Both the position numbers and the translations under genes were made by a program. A DNA stretch of 64,000 nucleotides from Nocardioides massiliensis. GTDB taxonomy: Bacteria; Actinomycetota; Actinomycetes; Propionibacteriales; Nocardioidaceae. This document shows, one piece after another, positions 1-8,676 of the stretch (the first letter of the stretch is position 1; each line of letters begins with the position of its first letter). The notes under the pieces are model-generated. The model made no database searches, was not told where the DNA came from, and worked only from the letters and a program-made list of their open reading frames with translations. The stretch is from assembly GCF_030811215.1 (NCBI RefSeq), contig NZ_JAUSQM010000001.1:1240001-1304000 (forward strand). The letters run 5' to 3'.

Positions 1-690
1 GTCGGCTACGCGATGGGGGTGCAGCGCGACGGAGCCGTCGGCACGGGTGACGACGACCGCGACACCGGCGTGATCGCCTACTTCGGCGACGGGGCCAGCA
101 GCCAGGGCGACGTCAACGAGGCCTTCATCTTCGCCGCGTCCTACAACACCCCGGTGGTGTTCTTCTGCCAGAACAACCAGTGGGCGATCTCGGAGCCGAT
201 CGAGCGACAGTCGCGGATCCCGCTCTATCAAAGGGCTTTGGGCTTCGGCTTCCCCGGCGTGCGGGTCGACGGCAACGACGTGCTCGCGACGTACGCCGTG
301 ACGCAGGCGGCGCTGCAGCGGGCGCGCGAGGGCCAGGGTCCGACGCTCATCGAGGCCTACACCTACCGGATGGGCGCCCACACCACGACCGACGACCCGA
401 CGCGCTACCGGCACAACGACGACCTCGAGCGGTGGAAGCTCAAGGACCCGATCGAGCGGGTGCGCGTCTACCTCGTCCGCAACGGCCTCGCCGACGAGGG
501 CTTCTTCGCCGACGTCGAGGCCGAGGCGGCCCGGATGGGCGAGCACCTGCGCGCCGGGGTCCGGGCGTTGGCCGATCCGGATCCACGCGGCATCTTCGAC
601 CTCGTCTACGCCGAGCAGACCCCTGAGCTCGCAGCCCAGCGCGACGAGTTCGCGGCCTACCTCGGCTCCTTCGAGGAGGCCGGACGATGA
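1..690 (+). CDS. 2-oxoacid dehydrogenase E1 component, alpha subunit (5' truncated by window)
   Basis: The last 229 codons of the alpha subunit of a thiamine-diphosphate-dependent 2-oxoacid dehydrogenase; its start lies outside the window. The ThDP/Mg motif shows as GDGASSQGD followed about 25 residues later by CQNNQ. The loop YRMGAHTTTDDPTRYR is typical of E1 alpha. The stop overlaps the E1 beta start (ATGA, 687-690) and E2 follows, so E1a-E1b-E2 form one operon; no E3 is in view. Family role: decarboxylation of a 2-oxoacid and acyl transfer to lipoyl-E2. In actinobacteria this heterotetrameric type is often branched-chain (bkd), with pyruvate served by AceE. The substrate cannot be settled from sequence alone. 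Confidence 0.93.
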   Translation, partial: VGYAMGVQRDGAVGTGDDDRDTGVIAYFGDGASSQGDVNEAFIFAASYNTPVVFFCQNNQWAISEPIERQSRIPLYQRALGFGFPGVRVDGNDVLATYAVTQAALQRAREGQGPTLIEAYTYRMGAHTTTDDPTRYRHNDDLERWKLKDPIERVRVYLVRNGLADEGFFADVEAEAARMGEHLRAGVRALADPDPRGIFDLVYAEQTPELAAQRDEFAAYLGSFEEAGR

Positions 691-1673
691 CCACCACGAC
701 GAAGATGACGCTCGCGAAGGCGCTCAACGCCGGCCTGCGCGCCGCGATGGAGGACGACCCGAAGGTCCTGGTGATGGGGGAGGACGTCGGCCGGCTCGGC
801 GGTGTCTTCCGCATCACCGACGGTCTGCAGAAGGACTTCGGGGAGGACCGGGTGATCGACTCACCGCTCGCGGAGTCCGGCATCCTCGGCACCGCGGTCG
901 GCATGGCGATGCGCGGCTACCGCCCCGTCTGCGAGATCCAGTTCGACGGGTTCGTCTACCCCGCCTACGACCAGATCGTCAGCCAGGTCGCCAAGCTGCA
1001 CTTCCGCAGCCAGGGCAAGGTGCCGATGCCGATGGTCATCCGGATCCCGTTCGGCGGCGGCATCGGCGCGGTCGAGCACCACAGCGAGAGCCCCGAAGCG
1101 CAGTTCGCCCACACGCCCGGGCTCAAGGTCGTCGCCTGCTCCAACCCGGTCGACGGCTACTGGATGATCCAGCAGGCGATCGCCTCGCCCGACCCGGTGG
1201 TCTTCCTCGAGCCGAAGCGGCAGTACCACGCCGACAAGGCCGAGGTGGACACCACGGCGACGCCCGACCCGCTGTTCGCCTCCCGGGTCGTGCGCGCCGG
1301 CACCGACGCCACGCTCATCGGCTACGGCCCGACCGTGAAGACCTGCCTGGCCGCGGCGCAGGCCGCCGCGTCCGAGGGGCGCGAGCTCGAGGTGATCGAC
1401 CTGCGCACCCTCTCCCCACTGGACCTCGACCCGGTCTATGAGTCCGTCCGCCGCACCGGCCGCGCCGTCGTCGTCCACGAGGCCCACGTCAACCTCGGCA
1501 TGGGCTCGGAGATCGCCGCGCGCATCACCGAGCAGTGCTTCTACGCCCTCGAGGCGCCGGTGCTGCGGGTCGGCGGCTTCGACACGCCGTACCCGCCCAG
1601 CCGGATCGAGGAGGACTTCCTCCCCGACCTCGACCGGGTGCTCGACGCTGTCGACCGCGCGTGCGAGTACTGA
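687..1673 (+). CDS. 2-oxoacid dehydrogenase E1 component, beta subunit
   Basis: 328 residues, full length for the family. The N-terminus carries the conserved VMGEDVGRLGGVF segment, which contributes to the ThDP site, followed by the transketolase pyrimidine-binding domain (about 1-180) and the C-terminal transketolase domain (about 195-320, with GYGPTVKTCLAAA and VVVHEAH). It pairs with the upstream alpha subunit as an alpha2beta2 E1 that feeds the E2 encoded 11 nt downstream. The ATG start overlaps the alpha stop, so the two are probably translationally coupled. Substrate (pyruvate or branched-chain 2-oxoacid) is unresolved, as for the alpha subunit. Confidence 0.94.
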   Translation: MTTTTKMTLAKALNAGLRAAMEDDPKVLVMGEDVGRLGGVFRITDGLQKDFGEDRVIDSPLAESGILGTAVGMAMRGYRPVCEIQFDGFVYPAYDQIVSQVAKLHFRSQGKVPMPMVIRIPFGGGIGAVEHHSESPEAQFAHTPGLKVVACSNPVDGYWMIQQAIASPDPVVFLEPKRQYHADKAEVDTTATPDPLFASRVVRAGTDATLIGYGPTVKTCLAAAQAAASEGRELEVIDLRTLSPLDLDPVYESVRRTGRAVVVHEAHVNLGMGSEIAARITEQCFYALEAPVLRVGGFDTPYPPSRIEEDFLPDLDRVLDAVDRACEY

Positions 1674-1684
1674 GAGGAGAGGCG

Positions 1685-3217
1685 ATGACCCAGACGCAGT
1701 CCCAGGACCAGACCGCCCAGGAATACCTCCTCCCCGACGTCGGGGAGGGCCTGACCGAGGCCGAGATCGTCACCTGGAAGGTGCAGGTCGGCGACGTCAT
1801 CGAGGTCAACGACGTCGTCGTCGAGATCGAGACCGCCAAGTCACTGGTCGAGCTGCCCTCGCCGTACGCCGGCACGGTGCTCGCCCTGCTCGTGCCCGAG
1901 GGTGAGACCGTCCCCGTGGGCACGCCGATCATCCGGGTGGGCGACGGTTCCGCGCCGCCGGCCGAGGCGGAGCAAGCCGCCCAGGCCGAGCAACCCATCG
2001 ACCTGTCCAACCCCGCTGCCTCCGGCAGCAAGGAGGGCGAGAGCCTGGTCGGGCGGATGAAGGCCGACCGGGGCCCCGTACGCCGCCCGCGCAAGGGCTC
2101 GGCGTCCCCGTCCTCGGACGCCGGTGCGGCCACCCAGATGCAGGTGCAGGGCGCGTTCTCCCCCGGCGGCGCGCAGAGCCAGCCGGTCGCGGAGTCCGAC
2201 GAGCCGTCGGTGCCGGCGGTCGCAGCGGACACCGCCCCCGGCCACCGTCCGCTCGCCAAGCCGCCCGTGCGCAAGCTCGCCAAGGACCTCGGGGTCGACC
2301 TGGCTGCGGTCACGCCCACCGGCGAGGGTGGCGTGGTCACCCGCGCCGATGTGCTCCAGGCTGGTCGAGTGTCCGAGCCGTTAGGCGAGGACGTATCGAG
2401 ACCTCGTGACCCCTCCGATGGTCTCGATACACCGCTCGCAGGCTCGCGGCACTCGACCACCGGGGAGGCGCGCGACTCGCGGCACTCGACCAGCGAGGAT
2501 GGCGCTGGGGGCGAGACCCGCGAGCCGGTCAAGGGCGTGCGCAAGATGATGGCGCAGGCGATGGTGGCCTCCGCCTTCACCGCGCCCCACGTGACGGAGT
2601 GGATCACCGTCGACGCGACCCGCACGGTCGACTTCGTCGAGCGGCTGCGGACCCACCGCGACTTCCGCGACCTCAGGGTCTCCCCGCTGCTGGTGCTGGC
2701 CAAGGCGGCGATGCTCGCGATGCGGCGTACGCCGGAGATCAACTCCTGGTGGGACGAGGCCGCGCAGGAGGTCGTGCTCAAGCACGACGTCAACCTCGGG
2801 ATCGCGGCCGCGACACCGCGCGGGTTGGTCGTGCCCAACGTCAAGGGTGCCGACCGGCTCAGCCTGCCCGAGCTCGCCGCTGCCCTCGCCGAGCTCACCG
2901 CGACCGCCCGCGAGGGCCGCACCCAGCCGGCCGACATGGCCGGCGGCAGCTTCACGATCACCAACGTCGGCGTCTTCGGTGTCGACGCCGGCACCCCGAT
3001 CATCAACCCTGGTGAGTCGGCGATCCTGTGCTTCGGCGCGATCCGCAAGCAGCCGTGGGTGGTCGAAACCCCGGACGGTGACCAGATCGTCCCGCGCCAC
3101 GTCACGACGCTCGCGCTGAGCTTCGACCACCGCCACATCGACGGCGAGTTGGGCTCGCGCTTCCTCGCCGACGTCGCCGCGGTGCTGGAGGACCCGGCCA
3201 ACGCGCTGCTGCTGTGA
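1685..3217 (+). CDS. Dihydrolipoamide acyltransferase (E2) of the 2-oxoacid dehydrogenase complex
   Basis: 510 residues. Domains in order: one lipoyl domain (about 12-90) with the lipoylated Lys in IETAKS (K52); a flexible linker; a peripheral subunit-binding domain (KPPVRKLAKDLGVDL..., about 194-225); a second linker; and the CAT-like catalytic domain (about 285-510) ending with the active-site motif SFDHRHIDG. ATG 1685 is chosen because GAGAGG lies just upstream and the protein then begins close to the lipoyl domain; an in-frame start at 1535 would lie inside E1 beta. The second linker (about residues 226-270) is encoded by a palindromic interspersed repeat, described separately. That addition is odd but in frame and avoids both folded domains, so the enzyme should be active. 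Confidence 0.95.
   Translation: MTQTQSQDQTAQEYLLPDVGEGLTEAEIVTWKVQVGDVIEVNDVVVEIETAKSLVELPSPYAGTVLALLVPEGETVPVGTPIIRVGDGSAPPAEAEQAAQAEQPIDLSNPAASGSKEGESLVGRMKADRGPVRRPRKGSASPSSDAGAATQMQVQGAFSPGGAQSQPVAESDEPSVPAVAADTAPGHRPLAKPPVRKLAKDLGVDLAAVTPTGEGGVVTRADVLQAGRVSEPLGEDVSRPRDPSDGLDTPLAGSRHSTTGEARDSRHSTSEDGAGGETREPVKGVRKMMAQAMVASAFTAPHVTEWITVDATRTVDFVERLRTHRDFRDLRVSPLLVLAKAAMLAMRRTPEINSWWDEAAQEVVLKHDVNLGIAAATPRGLVVPNVKGADRLSLPELAAALAELTATAREGRTQPADMAGGSFTITNVGVFGVDAGTPIINPGESAILCFGAIRKQPWVVETPDGDQIVPRHVTTLALSFDHRHIDGELGSRFLADVAAVLEDPANALLL
2362..2492. repeat. Interspersed palindromic repeat inside the E2 linker
   Basis: Contains TGGTCGAGTG (2362-2371), GTATCGAGACC (2393-2403), then in reverse orientation GGTCTCGATAC (2420-2430) and CACTCGACCA (2450-2459), with a further CACTCGACCA at 2483-2492. 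Two head-to-head units thus form a large imperfect palindrome. The same words recur at 34678-34721 and 50774-50816, and a related variant at 10909-10956. Here the element is read as protein linker without disturbing the frame. Confidence 0.8.
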
Positions 3218-3224
3218 GGCGGAC

Positions 3225-4196
3225 GTGAGGATCCTCGTCCTCGGTGGCACCGCCTGGCTGGGCCGACGCACGGCCGAGCTCGCGCGCGCCGCCCACGACG
3301 TCACCTGCCTGGCCCGCGGCGAGTCCGGGGCGGCGCCGGACGGCGTACGCCTGCTGCGTGCTGATCGCGACGCAGCGGACGCCTACGCCGAGCTCGCCGG
3401 GGAGTGGGACGCAGTCATCGAGGTGAGCTGGCAGCCGGCGCACGTGCGCGGGGCACTCGCCGCGCTCGGGGACCGGGTGGCGCACTGGGTCTACGTGTCC
3501 TCGGTCAGTGCGTACGCCGACCCCGGCTCCGGCGACGAGCGCCACGAGCCTTGGCGTGGTGAGGGCCTGGCCGGCGACGAGGACTACGGTCCGGCGAAGG
3601 TCGCCTGTGAGGACGCCGTGCTGGCACGCGGGTCCGGCGCGGCGATGGTCGTGCGCCCGGGACTGATCGGTGGGTACGGCGACCCCAGCGACCGGCTTGG
3701 CTACTGGCCGGCGCGCTTCGCGCGGGCCCAGGACGGTGAGCAGGTGCTCGTGCCGGACCCCGCGCGGTCGTTCCAGGTGATCGACGTCGACGACCTCGCG
3801 GCGTTCCTCGTGCAGGCGGCCGCGACAGCGGTGCCCGGCACGGTGGACGCGGTCGGTGACACCCACACGCTGCGCGGTCTGCTCCAGGTCTGCGCCGAGG
3901 TCACCGGCACGACCCCGGTGCCGGTGGTGGCGAGTGACGACGAGCTGCTCGCCCACGAGGTCCGTCCGTGGGCCGGACCGGACTCGCTGCCGCTGTGGAT
4001 CCCGACCAGCGCCGGCGTGGAGCTGCTGCGCGACAACGCCGCGGCGAGGGCGGCGGGCCTCGTCGTACGCCCCTTGGCCGAGACCGTCGCCGCGTCCCTG
4101 CGGTGGGAGCGCGAGCAGGGACTCGACCGGCAGCGGCGCAGTGGTCTGTCGGCCGCGACCGAGGCGCGCGTCCTCAGCGACCGTCCGCGATCCTGA
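3225..4196 (+). CDS. NAD(P)-dependent epimerase/reductase, extended SDR type
   Basis: 323 residues from GTG 3225, seven nt after the E2 stop and probably co-transcribed with it. The Rossmann motif GGTAWLGRRT sits at the very N-terminus. A YxxxK-type pair appears as YGPAK after YVSSVSAYAD. The length and layout match atypical/extended SDRs such as NAD-dependent epimerases. No substrate can be named. The 3' end overlaps by 23 bp the end of the convergent broken gene ending at 4174. Confidence 0.85.
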   Translation: MRILVLGGTAWLGRRTAELARAAHDVTCLARGESGAAPDGVRLLRADRDAADAYAELAGEWDAVIEVSWQPAHVRGALAALGDRVAHWVYVSSVSAYADPGSGDERHEPWRGEGLAGDEDYGPAKVACEDAVLARGSGAAMVVRPGLIGGYGDPSDRLGYWPARFARAQDGEQVLVPDPARSFQVIDVDDLAAFLVQAAATAVPGTVDAVGDTHTLRGLLQVCAEVTGTTPVPVVASDDELLAHEVRPWAGPDSLPLWIPTSAGVELLRDNAAARAAGLVVRPLAETVAASLRWEREQGLDRQRRSGLSAATEARVLSDRPRS

Positions 4197-5532
4197 TCAA
4201 CCCGGTGATCGTGGCGACGTAGGCGGCGCCGTCGGGGCCGAGGTAGATCGAGGCGTAGTGGTTGTTCCACTGGATGCCCGTGCCGGTCAGACGGCTCCAC
4301 CGGGTCTTGCCGGTGCGGATGTCGATGGCGGTGAAGTACCACCGGTCGGTCGCACCCGGTCCGGCCGGCTTGGTGTAGGCGTACACGAGACCGTTGCCCA
4401 GCGACGCCTTCGGCACCGACGACGGCGCGACCTCCGTGCTGCGCCACGCCACCCGGCACCTGCCGTTCGGGCGGACCAGCACCCGCTCGAAGCCCGGCGT
4501 CGTGGTCCGGCCGAGCAGCGTCGTCTGCGGTCCCTCGTAGCCGTAGTTGTTCTCGATCATCACCGAGCGACCGGCGGCGACGAGGCTGTTCTCCGTCGTG
4601 CCGCGTCCCCGCGGCAGCACGGGGACGGTGCAGTGCAACCGGTCGCGCTTGCGGATCCCCCTGCGTCGGTCATAGGCGAGGACGCGAGTGCGGGGGTCGG
4701 CGTTGTCGGCGATCACCAGCCAGCGCTTGCCGATCAGCGTCGGCGTCGTGCCCGAGCCCTGCGAGAGCATGCCCGGCTTCGTGCGGCTGCCGCGGTCGTA
4801 GGGGAGCCGGTAGGTGATCCGGGGCCTGCCCTTCGGGCCGACGTCGAGGCGGTACGTCGCGTGGGTGGTGACGGCGTACACCCCACCGGTCTCGTCGGCC
4901 GACACCGAGTTGAAGATGCCCTCGACCCTGCCCTTCGGGCGTTTCAGCCGGACGACCGACGTCCGGCCGGTGCGGCGGTCGAGGATGCCGGCGTACCCCT
5001 GCTGGGTGAAGAACCAGTCCCGGCCGCGCGCGTCCGGCGTGACCGCGACCAGGCAGTCGTCGGCGGGCAGGCCGCGCAGGACGGGGTACTTCCGGGTGAC
5101 CGCCAGCCGCGGTCCCGGACGCTGCACGACCTCCCACAGCTCACCGGAGATGGTGGTGACCAGGGCGCGGTCGCGCTCGTCGAGATAGAAGTAGGTGCCG
5201 CCGCAGATGTCGGTGAACGGGTTGGCGCCGTTGAGCAGGTTGCGCCGCGACACCGGCAGCTCCGCGAGCGGCTGCAGCGTCGTGGGGTGGATCAGCATCA
5301 TCACGAAGCCCTCGAGCCCGCCGCACAGCGCCTCGATCCGGCCCTTCGAGTCGAAGGTGATCGTGGCGCACTCGCGCACCCCATAGCTGGCGGAGGTGAC
5401 CTGGAGGTTGCGGCCCAGCGGACCCGACACCGTGTAGGCGTCGGAGGAGTAGGGGTCGTTGTGCATGCTGCTGCGGCCGTTGGCGGCCAGCCGGGCGAAC
5501 TGCGGGATCGGTGGGTGCGCGATCGGCCGAGC

Positions 5533-5553
5533 CTTAGCCCGGATCCACCGATG
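5533..5553. repeat. IS left end: target duplication CTTAG plus inverted repeat
   Basis: CTTAG (5533-5537) is the target-site copy; 5538-5553 is the 16-bp terminal inverted repeat, identical to the complement of 7237-7252. Confidence 0.93.
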
Positions 5554-7252
5554 GCCATGGCGCTGAGCGCCTGATCCGGTTCGTCTGGTCATGAGGAGCC
5601 GCGGGCATGTCGATGTGCCGGACCTCGTTGTCCGGTGTCGTCCACTTGGTCCTCGGTTCGCGCAGCGGCGGGCTGCTGGGTGGTCAGGCTGCGAGGCTTG
5701 GCGGCGGGTCGTTGACTCGGTCGAACAGTGCCGTCCAGGCGCTCTCCCAGGGCCAGGCATGGGGCAGGTGCAGGGTGATCCGGCGTGCTGAGGTCGCGAC
5801 CCTTGCCGGCACGATGATCAGCTTGCGACGGAGCGTGGCGGTGGTGGCCTTCGCCAACTCCCGATCGGTCAGGCTCGCGGCGGCTCGGGTGAGGTTGAAC
5901 GCGATGACGGCGAGCACCAGCCAGGCGGCGTTCGCGGTGAACACCCCCGACGGCAGGTGTGCCAGCGCGGCGCCTTTGAGGTCAGCATGGACTTGTTCGA
6001 TGACCGCGTGATGGCGGTGCATCTTGTCGGCGGCGACGGTGTCCAGCACGTCGGCGTCGGTGGTGGTGAAGAAGGCGTGGAAGCGCCAGGTGTCGAACAA
6101 GGTGTCCTGGCCGGCTGCCTTGTTCTTCTCGGCGTTGAAGTCCGGGATGCGACGGACTACGAGCCGGCCCGGGACGTGGTCGGACTTCTTCTGCGCAGCG
6201 AACGCGGTGAAGTCGATCTCGGCGACCTCGGCTCGCGAGATCCAGCGGCCACTCGGCTCGTCGAAGATGGCGTCGGTGTATTCGATGGTGGTCCACGCAT
6301 CGTCGGCGATCGCTTCGATCGCCGCCTTGATGCGTTTGTCCATCCGCACCGTCACCGACACCGCGGCCCCACCAGCGATCGCGGCGTGGACTGGTCTGCG
6401 ACCGTAGAACGCCGAGTCCATCCGCACCAGGATCGGCCGGTTCTTCCCGAGCAGCCGTCGGGCGGTTCGCACCGCGTCGCCGACCAGACGCTTCGCGCCG
6501 CGTGGTGACCCGGTCGAACCCTTGCGCAGACGCTGGGCCACGACCACCGGGGCCCCACCGGGGACGGTGAGGGTGGCAAGCAGCGCGTTGAGCCCACGGA
6601 CCCCGGAATAGCCGAACCCTGCGCCCTGCTTGGCATAGCCATGGACCTCGATGATCGTGTCGTCGACATCGACCAACGCGTACCCGCGATCCACCTCGAG
6701 GTCGGTGTCGGTGTCGCTGGCTGCGGGGTCTGCCGATGCGCCGAGCAAACCGGTGAGGCCGCCCAGTGCGATCAGGAACCGCGAAGCGATCGCGTCGAGC
6801 TGGCGGACGTGCCCGAAGGTGAACGCCCGAAGGAACGAACCCAACGTCGAGGGCGCATACGCCCGGGTGAACAGCCGCCCCATTCCGCCATGACGCAGCA
6901 GCGCCATGTCATCGATGCTGTCCGCGCCGGCGACCATCCCGCCGACCAGCGAGGTGACCTTCAACCCAGCGTTCGCGCCTTTGTCCGTCGGCACGCTCAG
7001 GTGCTCATCTGCCAGGTCACGCAGGCCGGCGGACTCGGCCAACGCGAGCGCCGGCACCAGGCCTGCGGCCGACACGAGATTCGGGTCATCGAAGACCGCC
7101 GACGTCGATCGAAGCGTGTGAGAGAGTTTCACCTCAGAGATGCCCTTGCTCTTGGTGTGAATCGTTGCCTCAAGAACTCCGATTCTCCCGCCCAGCAAGG
7201 GCATTCTCGTTCTACGCCACGCTCACCGCCCAAGTTCATCGGTGGATCCGGG
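5538..7252 (-). mobile_element. IS1380-family insertion sequence, complete
   Basis: 1715 bp bounded by perfect 16-bp inverted repeats (CCCGGATCCACCGATG at 5538-5553 and its complement at 7237-7252). It is flanked by identical 5-bp CTTAG duplications (5533-5537 and 7253-7257). It carries one DDE transposase gene on the minus strand. Ends beginning CC, 4-5 bp duplications and about 1.7 kb length match the IS1380 family. Perfect ends and an uninterrupted transposase suggest a recent, possibly still mobile copy. Confidence 0.95.
5684..7132 (-). CDS. IS1380-family DDE transposase
   Basis: 482-483 residues from GTG 7132 (VKLSHTLRSTSAVFDDPN). The usual actinobacterial IS1380 N-terminus is of this type, and an in-frame start at 7204 would add 24 unlikely residues. 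Candidate DDE residues are the Asp in VDVDDTIIEVHG, the Asp in VRMDSAFYGRR and the Glu in HHAVIEQVHADLKG. The frame is open throughout, so the enzyme is probably functional. Confidence 0.92.
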   Translation of the reverse strand: MKLSHTLRSTSAVFDDPNLVSAAGLVPALALAESAGLRDLADEHLSVPTDKGANAGLKVTSLVGGMVAGADSIDDMALLRHGGMGRLFTRAYAPSTLGSFLRAFTFGHVRQLDAIASRFLIALGGLTGLLGASADPAASDTDTDLEVDRGYALVDVDDTIIEVHGYAKQGAGFGYSGVRGLNALLATLTVPGGAPVVVAQRLRKGSTGSPRGAKRLVGDAVRTARRLLGKNRPILVRMDSAFYGRRPVHAAIAGGAAVSVTVRMDKRIKAAIEAIADDAWTTIEYTDAIFDEPSGRWISRAEVAEIDFTAFAAQKKSDHVPGRLVVRRIPDFNAEKNKAAGQDTLFDTWRFHAFFTTTDADVLDTVAADKMHRHHAVIEQVHADLKGAALAHLPSGVFTANAAWLVLAVIAFNLTRAAASLTDRELAKATTATLRRKLIIVPARVATSARRITLHLPHAWPWESAWTALFDRVNDPPPSLAA

Positions 7253-7257
7253 CTTAG
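7237..7257. repeat. IS right end: inverted repeat plus target duplication CTTAG
   Basis: 7237-7252 is the right terminal inverted repeat; CTTAG at 7253-7257 is the second target-site copy. Fusing 5532 to 7253 restores the reading frame of the interrupted gene. Confidence 0.93.
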
Positions 7258-7483
7258 CGGGTGCCCCGACGAACCGCGGGACCAGCAGGTCGGTCGGCAG
7301 GCTCACGATCGGCAGGCCCGGCACGGCCGGGATCGGCGGGAGCGACAGCTCGGCCCGTGGTCCGGGCGGCTCGGCGGGGGCTGGCCCGGCCAGCAGGGGA
7401 AGGGCGAGAGCCAGGGCCAGAGTCGGGACGGTGAGCGCGAGGAGGGGCCGTCGGGTCCTGCGCGGGAGGGAGGGGCGGCGCAT

Positions 7484-7562
7484 GGCGCTGAATGTAGCGT
7501 CGATGAGACCTTCCTCACGGTCGTCTTAGCCAGCCGTCATCGCGGCGACCGATCATCTGGAC
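7484..7562. promoter_or_regulatory. Divergent leaderless promoters
   Basis: On the minus strand TACATT (7496-7491) lies 7 nt before the ATG at 7483 of the IS-split secreted gene. On the plus strand GATCAT (7551-7556) lies 6 nt before the ATG at 7563. Both fit the -10 spacing that puts the first transcribed base at the start codon. No Shine-Dalgarno sequence is evident for either. Confidence 0.55.
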
Positions 7563-8666
7563 ATGAGAGTCGGATCGCGGACCGGTTCGCTGGTCGGACT
7601 GCTGGCGGTGCTGACGCCGCTCCTGCTTGCACTCGCCACGGCGCGCGGTCCGTCCGCTGCTGCAGAGGACGACACGACCGGCGTACCGCCCGGGTCGGTG
7701 GTGGTGCTCAGCGCGAACCTCCGTGAGGGGTCGCTGGTCGTGAACGCCGCCGACCGGCGCGACGACCGGGACCTGCGGACCTTCGCGCGTCGCATGGTGG
7801 CGAGGGCCGGGCGTGCGACCCCCGACGTCCTGGTGCTCCAGGAGGTGCGCGGCAGCGCCGACCGTGCCGTCCGCGTGCTCAACGCCCGCCTGCGGGCGAA
7901 GGGCAGCCCCGCCCGCTACCGCGTGCTCACCCGCCCGCGGATGACCATGTCGAGCCGGGCGTACGGTCCGGTGCGGCGTCCGGGTCGTCACCTGGTCCTG
8001 CGCGACACGGCGATCCTGGTCAACCGGGCCACCCTCCGCCGCGTGCACGGCACCGGGGTGATGCGCACCTGGGGGCGCTGGTGGAAGCGGGCCGGATGCG
8101 CCGAGAACCCCTGGGTCCGGTTGACCGTGCAGCGGCCCGGCGAGGCCGCACGCACCGTGACCGTCCTGGGCGTCCACGTTGCGCTGCACGGACCGCGATG
8201 GAAGACACGCGCCCTGCGCCGGATGCCGGGGTTCGTCGAGCGGCACCGGGGCGCGGCCGACCTGGCGGTGCTGGCCGGCGACTTCAACCACGTCCGCTGC
8301 CCCGTACGCCGACTTCGGCCCGCTGGCACGGGGTGCGAGGTGCGACCGGGCTACCGCGCACTGGCGGCGGCCGGCTACGTCGACACGGTCCGGGCAACGG
8401 CCCGGTCGGGACCGACGCCGGCCGGCGTGAGCGACCGCATCGACTTCATCTTCACCGACGGCCGGGCACGCGCGGCGTGGTTCGACCGGTGCTACCTGGC
8501 CTTCCGCGCCACCGGGTGCGCGGACGGATCGTTCACGAGCGAGGCCGATCACGTGACGTGCATGGTCCGCCACGATCTGCACGGCTCACCCGGCGAGGGG
8601 TGCAGTCCCGCGGCGTACCTCCGCTACTACTCCGACCACCACTTCCTGCTGGCCCGGATGAGCTGA
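7563..8666 (+). CDS. Secreted endonuclease/exonuclease/phosphatase (EEP) family protein
   Basis: 367 residues. An N-terminal signal peptide (LVGLLAVLTPLLLALATARG, about 10-29) points to export. The rest is an EEP/DNase I-like domain: VVVLSANLREG near the start, the metal-binding Glu in VLVLQEVRGS, the Asp-Asn pair in VLAGDFNHV, DRIDFIFTDG, and the catalytic His in YYSDHHFLL near the end. Family members hydrolyse phosphodiesters in nucleic acids or phospholipids. Substrate is unknown. It starts at a probable leaderless promoter and converges on the SDR ending at 8677. Confidence 0.85.
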   Translation: MRVGSRTGSLVGLLAVLTPLLLALATARGPSAAAEDDTTGVPPGSVVVLSANLREGSLVVNAADRRDDRDLRTFARRMVARAGRATPDVLVLQEVRGSADRAVRVLNARLRAKGSPARYRVLTRPRMTMSSRAYGPVRRPGRHLVLRDTAILVNRATLRRVHGTGVMRTWGRWWKRAGCAENPWVRLTVQRPGEAARTVTVLGVHVALHGPRWKTRALRRMPGFVERHRGAADLAVLAGDFNHVRCPVRRLRPAGTGCEVRPGYRALAAAGYVDTVRATARSGPTPAGVSDRIDFIFTDGRARAAWFDRCYLAFRATGCADGSFTSEADHVTCMVRHDLHGSPGEGCSPAAYLRYYSDHHFLLARMS

Positions 8667-8676
8667 GGATGGACGG

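Larger units (their letters stand above)
4174..7483 (-). pseudogene. Secreted beta-propeller-like protein, interrupted by an IS1380-family element
   Basis: The 5' part (7483 to 7253) encodes 77 residues: basic start, hydrophobic signal peptide (about 13-32), AGPAPA cleavage region, ending VGAPAK. The 3' part (5532 to 4174) encodes 452 residues beginning ARPIAHPPIPQF and ending in propeller-like segments such as RTGKTRWSRL and GAAYVATITG. Removing 5538-7252 and one CTTAG copy joins them in frame with no stop, giving a 529-residue precursor. The intact gene would have been a secreted protein with PQQ/WD-like blades; I do not recognise the exact family. Its promoter box TACATT, 7 nt before the ATG at 7483, is intact, so a truncated peptide may still be made. 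Convergent with the SDR (23-bp overlap). Confidence 0.85.
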
